The notes under the pieces were generated by a model that saw only the letters and a list, made by a program, of their open reading frames with translations, was not told the DNA's origin and did no database searches. The position numbers and the translations under genes were made by a program. Shown piece by piece: positions 34,025-43,721 of a DNA stretch of 64,000 nt (position 1 is its first letter; each line of letters opens with the position of its first letter). The stretch spans positions 1-64,000 of the forward strand of contig CAYMOJ010000005.1 in NCBI GenBank assembly GCA_964392175.1, written 5' to 3'. The stretch comes from Firm-04 sp964392175. Lineage in GTDB: Bacteria > Bacillota > Clostridia > Oscillospirales > Ruminococcaceae.

Positions 34025-36144
34025 ATAGACAGCGACCGGAATTACTGGCACCCGCCGGTGGTATGGAATCGCTGATCGCAGCCGTACGCTGTGGCGCGAA
34101 TGCCGTATACATCGGGGCAAAGCAATTCTCCGCAAGGCATTCGGCAGAAAATTTTACTATTGATACCCTCCGTGAAGCCACCACGATTTGCCATACGGCA
34201 GGTGTCAAATTGTATCTGGCGGTGAATACGCTACTGACAACGAGGGAATTTGATCAACTGGATTCGCTTGCATTACAAGTGGCAGAATTGGGCATTGATG
34301 GTTGCATTGTACAAGATTACGGCGTGGTTTCCTACCTGAAAGCACGCGTGCCGCAGCTTCCACTGCACGCCTCTACGCAAATGACAATACATACCGCAGA
34401 TGGCATTGTTGCCGCCAAAGAGATGGGTCTGTGCCGCGTAGTGCTTGCTCGTGAATGCTCTGCAAGCCATATTTCCAAGCTGACTGCCATCGCCCACCAA
34501 ATGCATATGGAAACGGAAGTGTTTGTTCATGGTGCCCACTGTATGTCGGTTTCGGGACAGTGTTGGCTTTCAGCGGCTATGGGCGGTCGTAGTGCCAACC
34601 GTGGCAGATGCGCACAGCCCTGCCGTTTGCCGTTTACTGCCACTCATGATGCCTCTGTCTGTGCGCTCTCGCTGAAAGATATGTCACTCATTGACCATGT
34701 GCAGAAGCTAACAGCCATGGGTGTGGATTCTCTGAAAATTGAGGGGCGTATGAAACGTCCCGAATATGTTGCAGCAACTGTGCGCGCATACCGTCAGGCA
34801 CTGGATGGCATTTTGCCTGATACAGAATCGCTGCAAGCTGTTTTTTCACGCAGCGGATTTACTGATGGCTATTTCACAGACCACAGAGTAAAAATGTTCG
34901 GTGTGCGCCGCAAAGAGGATGTCCTTGCCGCCAATACGGTATTGGCAACTCTGCGTGAGACTTACCGCAAACCGCGCAAGCTTGCAACATTGCATGGGCA
35001 TTTTACGCTGCAAAGCAATCAGCCTGCCATGTTGACCGTCTATGATGATGCAGGGCATCGCGCAACCGTTTCAGGAATTGCACCGCAGCCGGCACAAAAC
35101 CACCCCAGTGACGCGGAAAGTCTGTGCCGCCAAATGAAAAAACTAGGCGATACGATATATGACCTCGGTACAATGACTGCCAAAGTTGACAAGGGGCTGA
35201 TGCTACCCACAGCAGCAGTCAATGCCATGCGCCGAGATGCCGTTGCCGCACTGGATGCTGCACGATGTGCTGCTGCAACACCGCAATATACGGTAGCTGC
35301 TCCACCGCAATATGCAAAGGTTTTCCATCGCACCACACCCCCACAGCTGTGGTTGAGTATCCGCAAGCTTTCACAACTGGATATGCTGCACGATATGACA
35401 TTCTCCATTGACCGTTTGCTACTGCCCCTGCAACTTGCCAAAGCATATGCCAAGCAGCCACTGCTACCCATCGCACGATGTATCCTGATCCCCCCTCGCT
35501 GGTGCAATGATACTGCAAGCATCCATGCCATGCTATGTGATGCAAAAGCACTTGGATTTACCCATCTTGCTTGCGGTAATGTGGGCGATGTACAGCTTGG
35601 CAAATCGCTTGGGCTGACACTCCACGGTACGCTGGGATATCACATCACAAACCCCTTTGCCGCAAATATGGCATTGGATATGGGGCTTTCCGATGGATTA
35701 CTCTCTCCTGAGCTGCCCCCACAAACTGCTGCACAGATTGGCAGCACATTGCCCCTTGGCATCTATGCCTACGGCAAGTTGCCATTGATGCTGATGCGTA
35801 ATTGCCCCATTCAGGCGCAAATCGGGTGCAAGCAATGCAAGCATCAACTGAAAGATCGCATGGGGCAATGGCTTTTCACTGACTGCACGCGCATCACGCA
35901 ATCACCTGATTATGCAGAGTTGTTCAACAGTGTTACCGTGTGGCTTGCTGACAAGCAGAATCTCTATCAGGATGCAGCATATCAGTTGCTTGCCGTGACG
36001 GACGAATCACCCCATCGCGTAAAAGAAGTACTGCTCGCCTTTACAGGTACTGCTGGCATCACACCGCCTCTACGATTCACAAGAGGGCTGCATCTGGTGA
36101 ATGACGGAACTGACGCAAAACACGAAAGGAATCGTCAAATATGA
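34021..36144 (+). CDS. U32 family peptidase / tRNA-rRNA hydroxylation protein
   Basis: 707-residue U32 protein with the extended C-terminal DUF3656-like part found in clostridia. The N-terminal region reads LLAPAGGMESLIAAVRCGANAVY, then ECSASHISKL, the family signature with VFVHGAHCMSVSGQCWLSA, and LKDMSLIDHV / SLKIEGRMKRPEYVA. U32 relatives in E. coli (TrhP, RlhA) take part in prephenate-dependent RNA hydroxylation, and older literature calls them collagenase-like. I would not assign proteolysis. The ATG overlaps zapA, and the stop overlaps dut. Confidence 0.9.
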   Translation: MNRQRPELLAPAGGMESLIAAVRCGANAVYIGAKQFSARHSAENFTIDTLREATTICHTAGVKLYLAVNTLLTTREFDQLDSLALQVAELGIDGCIVQDYGVVSYLKARVPQLPLHASTQMTIHTADGIVAAKEMGLCRVVLARECSASHISKLTAIAHQMHMETEVFVHGAHCMSVSGQCWLSAAMGGRSANRGRCAQPCRLPFTATHDASVCALSLKDMSLIDHVQKLTAMGVDSLKIEGRMKRPEYVAATVRAYRQALDGILPDTESLQAVFSRSGFTDGYFTDHRVKMFGVRRKEDVLAANTVLATLRETYRKPRKLATLHGHFTLQSNQPAMLTVYDDAGHRATVSGIAPQPAQNHPSDAESLCRQMKKLGDTIYDLGTMTAKVDKGLMLPTAAVNAMRRDAVAALDAARCAAATPQYTVAAPPQYAKVFHRTTPPQLWLSIRKLSQLDMLHDMTFSIDRLLLPLQLAKAYAKQPLLPIARCILIPPRWCNDTASIHAMLCDAKALGFTHLACGNVGDVQLGKSLGLTLHGTLGYHITNPFAANMALDMGLSDGLLSPELPPQTAAQIGSTLPLGIYAYGKLPLMLMRNCPIQAQIGCKQCKHQLKDRMGQWLFTDCTRITQSPDYAELFNSVTVWLADKQNLYQDAAYQLLAVTDESPHRVKEVLLAFTGTAGITPPLRFTRGLHLVNDGTDAKHERNRQI

Positions 36145-36581
36145 AACTGTATTTTCAAAAATGTCGAGAGAGCGCAAGCCTTCCCAAGCAAGCGACACCA
36201 TACAGTGCCGGTATGGATCTTACTGCCTGTTTGGATGCACCCGTAACCATAGCGGCAGGGCAACGTGTACTGATCCCCACGGGACTGAAAGCTGCGCCTG
36301 CACAAAATGATGTGGCACTCCTTCTCTATGCGCGTTCAGGACTTGCCATCAAGCATGGCATTACTATGGCAAATTGCGTGGGCGTGATCGATGCCGACTA
36401 TCGCGGAGAAATCTGTGTGCCGTTGATCAATGTCAGCGATATGCCTTTCACTGTAGAGCACGGTATGCGCATTGCACAACTGGTCGTTACCCCTGTGATC
36501 ACGCCGGAATGTGAATTTGCCGATACGCTGCCCGATACACAACGTGGCACAGGCGGATTCGGCTCCACGGGTATGAAATAA
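36141..36581 (+). CDS. dut: dUTP diphosphatase
   Basis: 146-residue trimeric dUTPase that hydrolyses dUTP to dUMP, keeping uracil out of DNA and supplying dTMP synthesis. The five family motifs can be followed: YSAGMDLTA (motif 1), YARSGLAIKHG (motif 2), GVIDADYRGEI (motif 3, catalytic Asp), GMRIAQLVV (motif 4) and RGTGGFGSTG (motif 5, C-terminal loop that closes over the substrate). GAAAGGA precedes the ATG, which overlaps the U32 stop by 4 bp. Confidence 0.95.
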   Translation: MKLYFQKCRESASLPKQATPYSAGMDLTACLDAPVTIAAGQRVLIPTGLKAAPAQNDVALLLYARSGLAIKHGITMANCVGVIDADYRGEICVPLINVSDMPFTVEHGMRIAQLVVTPVITPECEFADTLPDTQRGTGGFGSTGMK

Positions 36582-36613
36582 AGGATGTCAACAATTGAAA
36601 GGAACCTGTTATC

Positions 36614-36877
36614 ATGAAAAACAAGCTGGTTTTTTTATTCTGTATCATTGTAGCAATCATCGCAGGAACGTTTCTGGGCGAGATCTGCGCAGATACGCCA
36701 TATTTGGAGTGGCTAGGCAGAAGCTTTGCATTCAGCACGGGAGTGTATGATTTGAATTTGCACTTTGTCAAGCTGACATTGGGATTGGATTTTTCCATCA
36801 ATTTGGCACAGGTGCTGATGCTGATCATTGCACTGTATGCTTCCCCGAAGGTAGCGTCAAAAATTCAAATTGGTTAA
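36614..36877 (+). CDS. DUF4321 small membrane protein
   Basis: 87-residue protein with an N-terminal hydrophobic helix (about 4-24) and a C-terminal one (about 62-80), joined by a moderately hydrophobic linker. The GTFLGEI motif after the first helix and the overall size match the DUF4321 family of clostridia, whose function is unknown and which tends to lie near cell-shape and division genes. GAAAGGAACC precedes the ATG. It lies between dut and a PHP gene, 14 bp before the latter. Confidence 0.78.
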   Translation: MKNKLVFLFCIIVAIIAGTFLGEICADTPYLEWLGRSFAFSTGVYDLNLHFVKLTLGLDFSINLAQVLMLIIALYASPKVASKIQIG

Positions 36878-36891
36878 AGGGTGATTTTGGA

Positions 36892-37590
36892 ATGGAACAA
36901 CTCATGCGTTGGGAAACGCACGCACATACCGCCGAAGGCAGTGCCTGTGCCTCCGCTTCTGCTGTGGAAATGGTACGAGGCTGCAAAGCAGCAGGCTATG
37001 ACGGGATCTTTATCACAGACCATTTTTATCATGGCAATACTGCCGTGCCACGCGATCTTCCATGGGAGGAGTGGGTTACACGGTTTTGCGCTGGCTACCA
37101 CCATGGCAAAGAAGAGGGCGACAAGATCGGACTACAGGTATGCTTTGGTTGGGAGTACAGCTGGAGCGGCAACGATTTTCTCACCTACGGACTTGATCCA
37201 CAGTGGTTGCTCGCGCACCCCGAAACGACAACGCTTACGCCATATGAATACCTCAAGCTGGTGCAAGCATCCGGGGGGTGCATTGTACACGCGCATCCAT
37301 TTCGTCAAGCATGGTATGTACAAGCCATCCGTCTGGTGCCGGATGTGGTGGATGCTGTGGAAGTCTACAACGCAGCCAACAGTGAAGAGATCTACAACAC
37401 CCGTGCCCAATGGTATGCTGATAGCTTCGGGCTGAAGCAGGTTGCCGGCTCCGATACGCACTGGGCAAATATGTTTCAGGGTGGCATCCTCACAAGGGAA
37501 CCCATTCGTACTACCGCAGACTACAAAAGTGTCATCGCAACGAACGGCATCTGCGGCATTGTACACAAAGGCGAGAATATGCTTTTCTAA
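36892..37590 (+). CDS. PHP domain metal-dependent phosphoesterase-like protein
   Basis: 232-residue PHP-fold protein. The metal-binding motifs are HAHTAEGS near the N-terminus (ETHAHT, with His-x-His), FITDHF (Asp-His), GWEYSW (Glu), CIVHAHPFRQ and GSDTHW at the C-terminus. These are the ligands of a trinuclear PHP site. The substrate is unclear: family members hydrolyse histidinol phosphate, nucleotides or phosphosugars, or act as DNA polymerase exonucleases. The ribosome site is AAAGGG, about 10 bases before the ATG. It may be co-transcribed with dut and the DUF4321 gene. Confidence 0.85.
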   Translation: MEQLMRWETHAHTAEGSACASASAVEMVRGCKAAGYDGIFITDHFYHGNTAVPRDLPWEEWVTRFCAGYHHGKEEGDKIGLQVCFGWEYSWSGNDFLTYGLDPQWLLAHPETTTLTPYEYLKLVQASGGCIVHAHPFRQAWYVQAIRLVPDVVDAVEVYNAANSEEIYNTRAQWYADSFGLKQVAGSDTHWANMFQGGILTREPIRTTADYKSVIATNGICGIVHKGENMLF

Positions 37591-37703
37591 GCAAGTCGAA
37601 GGCAGCCCCACGGCTACCAAAACGATCTGCACCGCCAATTCTACGCGATGTTATCGATAAGCATCCCCTCAAAAATCAAATGTATTATAGGAGGAATCTA
37701 CGA

Positions 37704-39374
37704 ATGTTGACTGATATTGAAATTGCGCAGCAAGCAAAAATTCTCAAAATCACTGAAATCGCTGCAAAGCTCGGCATTGAAGAGGAAGATTTAGAGCCTT
37801 ATGGTCACTACAAGGCAAAGCTTTCGGAATCCCTGATGACCAAAACAGCAAATCATCCTGACGGCAAGCTGATTCTAGTCACGGCAATCAATCCTACCCC
37901 TGCCGGCGAAGGGAAAACGACAATTTCGGTAGGTCTGGCACAGTCTATGGCAAAAATCGGGAAGAAAGCAGTGCTTGCTCTCCGTGAGCCGTCTCTCGGC
38001 CCTGTGTTCGGCATCAAGGGCGGTGCAGCAGGCGGTGGATATGCACAGGTTGTGCCGATGGAAGATATCAATTTGCACTTTACCGGTGATATGCACGCCA
38101 TTACTGTTGCAAACAATCTGTTGTGTGCACTGCTGGATAATCATATTCAACAGGGCAATACACTGGGCATTGACCCCCATCGCGTTGTCATCGACCGCTG
38201 CATGGATATGAACGACCGCGTACTGCGCAATATCGTAGTGGGCTTGGGTGCCAAAAAAGATGGTGTCACACGACAGGATAGCTTCCGCATCACAGTAGCA
38301 TCTGAGGTTATGGCGATTCTGTGCTTGGCCAGTGATCTCGCCGACCTGAAAACACGCCTCGGTAATATACTGGTGGCATATACCTACGATGACAAGCCCA
38401 TCTATGCCCGTGACCTCAACGCACATGGCTCTATGACGGCACTGCTCAAAGACGCACTGAAGCCGAATCTTGTGCAAACATTGGAAAACACCCCTGTGAT
38501 CATGCACGGCGGTCCTTTCGCGAACATCGCACATGGCTGCAATTCTGTGCGCGCTACGAAACTTGCACTGAAGCTGGGCGATTATTGCATCACCGAAGCA
38601 GGCTTTGGCGCAGATCTCGGTGCAGAAAAATTCATGGATATCAAGTGCCGTTTTGCAGGACTAAAGCCCGATTGCGTGGTACTGGTCGCAACGGTTCGTG
38701 CACTCAAATATAATGGTGGTATGCCCAAGGCGGCGTTGCAAACTGAAAATGTAGAGGCACTGCAAAAGGGTATCGTCAATCTGCAAGCACATATTGAAAA
38801 TCTACGAAAATTTGGTGTGCCTGTCGTAGTCGCCATGAATCGTTTCCACACCGATACCGATGCGGAGCTGGCTGTAATCCATGACTTCTGCGAGAAGATG
38901 AATGTGCCTGTATCTCTGGCAGAAATTTTTGCAAAGGGCGGTGCAGGTGGCACAGATCTGGCAGAAAAAGTCTGTGCAGTCATTGAAAAAGGCGAAGCGC
39001 GCTTTCATCCCCTGTATGATACCGAACTGAGCGTCAAGGAAAAGCTGAATATCATCGCCAAAGAGATCTACCGCGCCGATGGTGTGAACTTTACCGCACA
39101 AGCAGAAAAAGCCATTGCCGCGATCGAGGCACTGGGCTGCGGTAATGTTCCGATCTGTGTGGCAAAAACGCAATACTCCCTCTCCGATGATCCCCAAAAG
39201 CTGGGTAAGCCCGAAGGCTTTACCATTACTGTTCGCGATGTGAAGCTTTCTGCCGGTGCAGGCTTTGCCGTCTGCCTTACAGGCGATATTATGGTCATGC
39301 CCGGCTTGCCCAAAGTACCCGCTGCGTTCAATATCGATTGCGATAATCAGGGAAACATCAGCGGTTTGTTCTGA
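37704..39374 (+). CDS. fhs: Formate--tetrahydrofolate ligase
   Basis: 556-residue ligase making 10-formyl-tetrahydrofolate from formate, ATP and THF. The P-loop PTPAGEGKTT (about residues 64-73), the LREPSLGPVFGIKGGAAGG stretch, and FHTDTDAEL are diagnostic and undamaged. The product feeds purine synthesis and fmt, encoded at 5.6 kb. The ATG at 37704 is chosen because TAGGAGG lies about 9 bases upstream; an ATG at 37680 precedes that site. The gene stands alone; I found no riboswitch in its 113-bp upstream gap. Confidence 0.96.
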   Translation: MLTDIEIAQQAKILKITEIAAKLGIEEEDLEPYGHYKAKLSESLMTKTANHPDGKLILVTAINPTPAGEGKTTISVGLAQSMAKIGKKAVLALREPSLGPVFGIKGGAAGGGYAQVVPMEDINLHFTGDMHAITVANNLLCALLDNHIQQGNTLGIDPHRVVIDRCMDMNDRVLRNIVVGLGAKKDGVTRQDSFRITVASEVMAILCLASDLADLKTRLGNILVAYTYDDKPIYARDLNAHGSMTALLKDALKPNLVQTLENTPVIMHGGPFANIAHGCNSVRATKLALKLGDYCITEAGFGADLGAEKFMDIKCRFAGLKPDCVVLVATVRALKYNGGMPKAALQTENVEALQKGIVNLQAHIENLRKFGVPVVVAMNRFHTDTDAELAVIHDFCEKMNVPVSLAEIFAKGGAGGTDLAEKVCAVIEKGEARFHPLYDTELSVKEKLNIIAKEIYRADGVNFTAQAEKAIAAIEALGCGNVPICVAKTQYSLSDDPQKLGKPEGFTITVRDVKLSAGAGFAVCLTGDIMVMPGLPKVPAAFNIDCDNQGNISGLF

Positions 39375-39527
39375 TTCTCCCCCGTAAGCAATCAATCGGT
39401 TGCATCTGAAGCAAAATGCTATGGAAAAGAATACCGGAAATTGGCTCACACATAGTACAAGTGTATGGGAATCTATAGCCCATGCATAGATAATTTGTGT
39501 GCATTTTGCAGATATTTGTCGAAAGGC

Positions 39528-39556
39528 TTGATTTTGAAACCAAAATGGAGTAAAAT
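39528..39556 (+). promoter_or_regulatory. Promoter of the C39-like peptidase gene
   Basis: TTGATT (39528-39533) and TAAAAT (39551-39556), 17 bp apart, 36 bp before the ATG. Confidence 0.7.
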
Positions 39557-39592
39557 AGAACCATTGTAATTACTACGGAGGGATCATATCAT

Positions 39593-40504
39593 ATGAAAAA
39601 AAGCCGTAAAAAGCAAGTGCCTTTATCAGCAGGAGCAACCGTGGGCATCATAGCGGTTTGTTTGCTGGCATTTGGCATTGGACTCGCCGTGAAGCGCGGC
39701 GAAGAAAATCCGATAGCAGATTCCCAATCAGCGAACTCCACAAGCAGCTCAACTACGACCACAACCACGTCATCAGCCTTGACAGATTCAAACGCATCCG
39801 ACGTCACAAACACGACAGAATCTACCACCACAACAACAACTACTACTATAGTCGCGCCTACATCCATCATGCTGGAAGTGCCGTACTATTCACAAAACGG
39901 TCTGCTGCCCACGGGCTGTGAGCTGGTCAGTGCAAAAATGGTGTTGGAATATTACGGCGTTACGCCAAGCATCGATGAAATTGTTGAAAACACCTTCGCA
40001 AAGTACACCTACATGGCGGACGGCAAAAACTACGGCTATCATCCCAATGATGCGTTTATCGGCAGTCCGTTGGATAAAACCAGCTTCGGCTGCTTTCCTC
40101 CCGTGGTAAGCAAAATGATGAACAAGTTCCTGCCGAGCGGACAAGAAGCCGTGCCACTGGAAGGTGAATCTCTGCAAGAACTTGCGGAGACTTATCTGCC
40201 GCAAAATACACCCGTAATGGTTTGGGCAACCATGGGGATGCAGGAAACCTACGGTAAAATCGGTTGGTACTTGCTGGATTCCGAAGGCAATCGCACCGAT
40301 GAATGGTATTTCTGGCCGGCAAGAGAGCATTGCTTGGTGCTTGTAGGCTATGATGAGGAAAACTACTACTTCAATGATCCCATGCAAAAGGCAAATGTTT
40401 CGTGGTCGCGTGAACTGGTAGAGCAACGCTATGCCGATATGGGCAGCCGCGCACTGGTTGTACGCTCATTGGTCGCAAATGAAGAAGAAGTAGGCGTAGA
40501 CTAA
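39593..40504 (+). CDS. Membrane-anchored C39-like cysteine peptidase
   Basis: 303-residue exported protein. A basic start and one hydrophobic helix (about 12-32) act as a signal or anchor; a Ser/Thr-rich linker (about 43-85) follows, then a peptidase_C39_2 (papain-like) domain. Candidate catalytic residues are Cys109 (LPTGCELVSA), His246 (REHCLVLVGYD) and the Asp/Asn of FNDP about 20 residues later. The LEVPYYSQNG start of the domain is typical. Cargo and substrates are unknown; the placement outside the membrane suggests cell wall or surface protein processing. It is monocistronic. Confidence 0.85.
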   Translation: MKKSRKKQVPLSAGATVGIIAVCLLAFGIGLAVKRGEENPIADSQSANSTSSSTTTTTTSSALTDSNASDVTNTTESTTTTTTTTIVAPTSIMLEVPYYSQNGLLPTGCELVSAKMVLEYYGVTPSIDEIVENTFAKYTYMADGKNYGYHPNDAFIGSPLDKTSFGCFPPVVSKMMNKFLPSGQEAVPLEGESLQELAETYLPQNTPVMVWATMGMQETYGKIGWYLLDSEGNRTDEWYFWPAREHCLVLVGYDEENYYFNDPMQKANVSWSRELVEQRYADMGSRALVVRSLVANEEEVGVD

Positions 40505-40520
40505 AAATTGTGCCAAACCA

Positions 40521-40549
40521 TTGACAAACGCAACGCAATGCGTTATAAT
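40521..40549 (+). promoter_or_regulatory. Consensus promoter of the SAM riboswitch-metK unit
   Basis: TTGACA (40521-40526) and TATAAT (40544-40549), both perfect, with 17-bp spacing. Transcription would begin about 5 bp before the riboswitch. Confidence 0.9.
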
Positions 40550-40560
40550 AGATATGTACC

Positions 40561-40698
40561 TTATCCAGAGCAACAGAGGAACGGGTCCTGTGAAGTTGCG
40601 GCAACCCCTTGGCATGATGCACCATCTGCACTATGCCTTGTATGGTGCCAATTCCCGCGGTAAGAGAACTGACTTCTCTGAACCGAAAGATGAGGGGC
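40561..40698 (+). ncRNA. SAM-I (S-box) riboswitch aptamer
   Basis: Contains the S-box signatures in order: TTATCCAGAG at the 5' side, the GAAGTTGCGGCAACC core, GGTGCCAATTCCCGCGG and GAAAGATGAGGGG. Binding of SAM should favour the downstream terminator and stop metK transcription, a feedback loop because MetK makes SAM. Confidence 0.93.
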
Positions 40699-40717
40699 GT
40701 ATGCGGTCTGTAAAGCT

Positions 40718-40754
40718 ACGGCATTCGTTCCTGTGTGAATGAATGCCGTTTTCG
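40718..40754 (+). terminator. Riboswitch-controlled terminator before metK
   Basis: ACGGCATTC (40718-40726) pairs with GAATGCCGT (40741-40749), followed by TTTT. It is the expression platform of the SAM riboswitch. Confidence 0.85.
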
Positions 40755-40784
40755 TATCTTACCATAAGGAAAGGAAGTTTGAAT

Positions 40785-41969
40785 ATGAGAAGATTTTTCA
40801 CCTCAGAATCCGTCACGGAAGGCCACCCCGATAAAATCTGCGATCAGATCTCGGATGCCGTATTGGATGCCATTCTTGAGCAAGACCCCTACGGCAGAGT
40901 TGCTTGCGAGACCTGTTGCACCACCGGTATGGTGTTGTGCATGGGTGAGATCACTACCACTGCCAGCATTGATATTTCCCGTATTGCCCGTGAAGTCATT
41001 GTGGATATCGGCTACGACCGTGCAAAATATGGCTTTGATGGTCATACCTGCGCCGTGCTGACTACCATTGATCAGCAATCCGGCGACATTGCCATGGGCG
41101 TCGATGATGCGACTGATGACAACAACGAAGACACCTACGATAAAACCGGTGCCGGCGACCAGGGCATGATGTTCGGTTATGCCTGCGATGAAACCCCCGA
41201 AAAAATGCCGTTGCCCATCGCGCTTGCCCATAAACTTGCATTGAAGCTGACTGCACTGCGCAAAGACGGCACACTCTCCTATCTGCGCCCCGATGGCAAA
41301 ACACAAGTCACCGTAGAGTATGAAGATGATCGCCCTGTGCGCGTGGATACCATTGTCATCTCCACCCAGCACGCTGCATCAGTGGCATTGGATCAGATTC
41401 GTTCCGACTTGATCGAATTGGTGGTGGAGTCGACCATCCCTGCGGAGTGGATGGATGCAGATACCAAGATCTTCGTGAACCCTACCGGTAGATTCGTCAT
41501 TGGTGGCCCGCAGGGTGACAGCGGTCTCACCGGCAGAAAAATCATTGTGGATACCTACGGCGGCTATTCCCGTCACGGTGGCGGTGCGTTCTCCGGCAAA
41601 GACCCGACCAAGGTTGATCGCTCCGCAGCATATATGTCCCGTTATATCGCAAAGAATCTGGTCGCTGCCGAGCTGGCAAAGCGTTGCGAGGTGCAGCTCG
41701 CCTATGCCATTGGCGTAGCAAAGCCCGTTTCTGTGTTTGTGGAAACCTACGGCACAGGCATTGTAAGCGATGAAGTACTCGCCAATATTGTGCAACAGTG
41801 CTTCGATTTGCGCCCTGCCGCAATCATTGATGCGCTGGAACTGCGCAAGCCCCAATACCGCAAGCTGGCGGCTTATGGTCATATGGGCAGAGAGGATTTG
41901 ATGCCCGCATGGGAGCGTACAGATCGCGTGGAGGCACTGCACGCAGCAATGGCAGCAATGAAGGCGTAA
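40785..41969 (+). CDS. metK: S-adenosylmethionine synthetase
   Basis: 394-residue enzyme that joins methionine and ATP to form SAM. Signatures are the N-terminal SESVTEGHPDKICDQISDA, GAGDQGMMFGYA and the P-loop-like GGGAFSGKDPTKVDRS. All three pseudo-repeated domains are present. The ATG at 40785 follows AAGGAAAGGAAG; an earlier in-frame ATG lies inside the riboswitch terminator and is excluded. SAM is used by rsmB, rlmN, trmO and trmD in this window. Expression is controlled by the upstream SAM-I riboswitch. Confidence 0.97.
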   Translation: MRRFFTSESVTEGHPDKICDQISDAVLDAILEQDPYGRVACETCCTTGMVLCMGEITTTASIDISRIAREVIVDIGYDRAKYGFDGHTCAVLTTIDQQSGDIAMGVDDATDDNNEDTYDKTGAGDQGMMFGYACDETPEKMPLPIALAHKLALKLTALRKDGTLSYLRPDGKTQVTVEYEDDRPVRVDTIVISTQHAASVALDQIRSDLIELVVESTIPAEWMDADTKIFVNPTGRFVIGGPQGDSGLTGRKIIVDTYGGYSRHGGGAFSGKDPTKVDRSAAYMSRYIAKNLVAAELAKRCEVQLAYAIGVAKPVSVFVETYGTGIVSDEVLANIVQQCFDLRPAAIIDALELRKPQYRKLAAYGHMGREDLMPAWERTDRVEALHAAMAAMKA

Positions 41970-41980
41970 CACAAAGCTTT

Positions 41981-42015
41981 ATCGGTCGGGTCATCTCTGA
42001 TCCGACCGATTTTTA
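41981..42015 (+). terminator. Terminator of metK
   Basis: ATCGGTCGG (41981-41989) pairs with CCGACCGAT (42002-42010) followed by TTTTT. Confidence 0.88.
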
Positions 42016-42102
42016 TGCGCCGATTGATCATATCAAGAAAGCAAATGAAAATCTGCCATTCTCGATAATTATGTGGAAAAATATGAAAAATCGTGCAGGT
42101 AC

Positions 42103-42131
42103 TTGCTTTTTGCCACAGGATATGATATACT
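42103..42131 (+). promoter_or_regulatory. Promoter of the sortase operon
   Basis: TTGCTT (42103-42108) and TATACT (42126-42131) with 17-bp spacing, 71 bp before the first ATG. Confidence 0.65.
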
Positions 42132-42202
42132 GCTAGTGTGCATATGTATCCGTTTCGGCAGGCAAAATGCCGAGATCCCCCCTACCACGAAAGGAAATCG
42201 CA

Positions 42203-43033
42203 ATGAAATCTTTGAAAAAAACATTACAATCTGTTACTGCCACTTTGTTGACCGTAGCTGCACTCGCAGCTGCCCCTATGACCGTCAATGCTTATAACAT
42301 CAATGATGTGGCACAGGCTCTGCGCAATGCTTGCGTGCCCGAAAGTCAGATTCAACAGATGATGAATGTGTACCAATACTGCGAAAAAGATGAAAATGGT
42401 ATCTACTATGGCGATTACTACTACCGCTATGATGAGATCGTTTGGACAATTGAAGGGTTTGGTGACTCCATTAACGATGTAATCGACCAGTATATGGATA
42501 CTGCCGTTGGTATGCAACAGCAAATCATAGCATCCGCCACTGCTACCACTACAACGACCACCGGGACAGGCTTGGGCAACAGCTCTACCACTACAACAAC
42601 CACTGTAAATCCCGAAAAAAGCTTTGAGCTGATGACCATGGACGAAAAAGTCGCTTATCTGGTATCGCTGCCTGATGATGCACGCAAAGAGTTCATGGCA
42701 AATCTCTCCATTGATGAAAAGCAAAGCATTCTGGCGCAAATGTCTACTGATAATCAAGCTGCCGTACTGGATCAGATGACGCAGATCCTCAAAGAACTGG
42801 GCTTCCATATGTCGGTTGATAATATGCAGCAGGGACAGATCGATGTATCCGTGCGCGATGAAAACGGCAATCTCATTGATTCCTCCCCCATGGGCGTGAT
42901 CGTGGAGGATACCGGATGGAATTTGAGCGGCTGGTTTGTATTGGCATCTATGCTGGTACTCATCTCCGTGGGTGGCATCGGCTATATGGTCTACCGCAAT
43001 GGCAAAGAAGCCGAGGAGGATGACCATGTCTGA
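42203..43033 (+). CDS. Secreted, C-terminally anchored protein next to a sortase (possible substrate)
   Basis: 276-residue protein not matched to a named family. A signal peptide (about 1-28, ending ANA-like VNA) leads to a domain of about 75 residues rich in Tyr, Asp and Gln, a Thr-rich linker (about 108-140), a helical part (about 145-225) and a C-terminal hydrophobic helix (about 243-262) with a short charged tail. Just before the helix is VEDTG (42902-42916), which resembles a sorting motif without the usual Pro. The ATG at 42203 follows GAAAGGAAA. The gene overlaps the sortase gene by 8 bp. Confidence 0.75.
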   Translation: MKSLKKTLQSVTATLLTVAALAAAPMTVNAYNINDVAQALRNACVPESQIQQMMNVYQYCEKDENGIYYGDYYYRYDEIVWTIEGFGDSINDVIDQYMDTAVGMQQQIIASATATTTTTTGTGLGNSSTTTTTTVNPEKSFELMTMDEKVAYLVSLPDDARKEFMANLSIDEKQSILAQMSTDNQAAVLDQMTQILKELGFHMSVDNMQQGQIDVSVRDENGNLIDSSPMGVIVEDTGWNLSGWFVLASMLVLISVGGIGYMVYRNGKEAEEDDHV

Positions 43034-43718
43034 AGTAGCAACCAAACAGCGCAACATCTCCAAAAAGTTGCCGTGGCTGCTTACCCCTGTCTTTCTGGTG
43101 ATACTGAGTGCCGGTATCGTTATGCTGGTATATCTGCTGATGCCAACGCATCGATTGCAGAGCTACCTCAACATCGCTTTTATGGATAATCTGAAGGTGC
43201 AGTCTACCACGGCAGGGCTAAACATCATCCATAAGGATATTGACACGGCCAGCAACAAAGAAACTTCAACCGTCGGCGAAGTGATCTATCCCCACTTTGG
43301 CGAGCAGTGTGCAACCCTTATCTGTGAGGAGATTGACCTGACCGTTGGCGTATACTACGGCACCACCACCGAATTGCTCGCGCTGGGAGCTTGCCAATCC
43401 ACCCAGAACAAGGTCATCGGTGATATGGGTAATGTGGTCATCAGTGCCCATGTGAACACATTTTTTGCCGATCTCAGTAAAATGAAGATCGGCGACACGG
43501 TGACGCTGTACACCGAATATGGCATCTTCACATATCGGGCAACGGAAACAATCCGGTTTCAGAAAACCGATAAATCCTATGTGACAAATTCAACAACGGA
43601 TAAACTCACACTATATACCTGCGAAGCCAATGTGCTGGGCAATTCTGATATGCGTATTGGCGTGATTTGCGAGCCGGTATCCAAGCTGTATTATGTGACA
43701 ACCGAGATAAAGGAGTAA
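43026..43718 (+). CDS. Sortase family cysteine transpeptidase
   Basis: 230-residue membrane-anchored sortase. One N-terminal membrane helix (about 16-40) precedes the sortase barrel. The catalytic triad is visible: His142 in ISAHVNTFF, Cys199 in LTLYTCEAN (TLxTC signature) and Arg210 in MRIGV. The Arg at the usual position after the catalytic Cys strand is kept, so the enzyme is probably active. The class cannot be fixed by eye. GAGGAGG precedes the ATG at 43026. It is flanked by two membrane-protein genes with which it likely forms one operon. Confidence 0.88.
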   Translation: MSEVATKQRNISKKLPWLLTPVFLVILSAGIVMLVYLLMPTHRLQSYLNIAFMDNLKVQSTTAGLNIIHKDIDTASNKETSTVGEVIYPHFGEQCATLICEEIDLTVGVYYGTTTELLALGACQSTQNKVIGDMGNVVISAHVNTFFADLSKMKIGDTVTLYTEYGIFTYRATETIRFQKTDKSYVTNSTTDKLTLYTCEANVLGNSDMRIGVICEPVSKLYYVTTEIKE

Positions 43719-43721
43719 ACT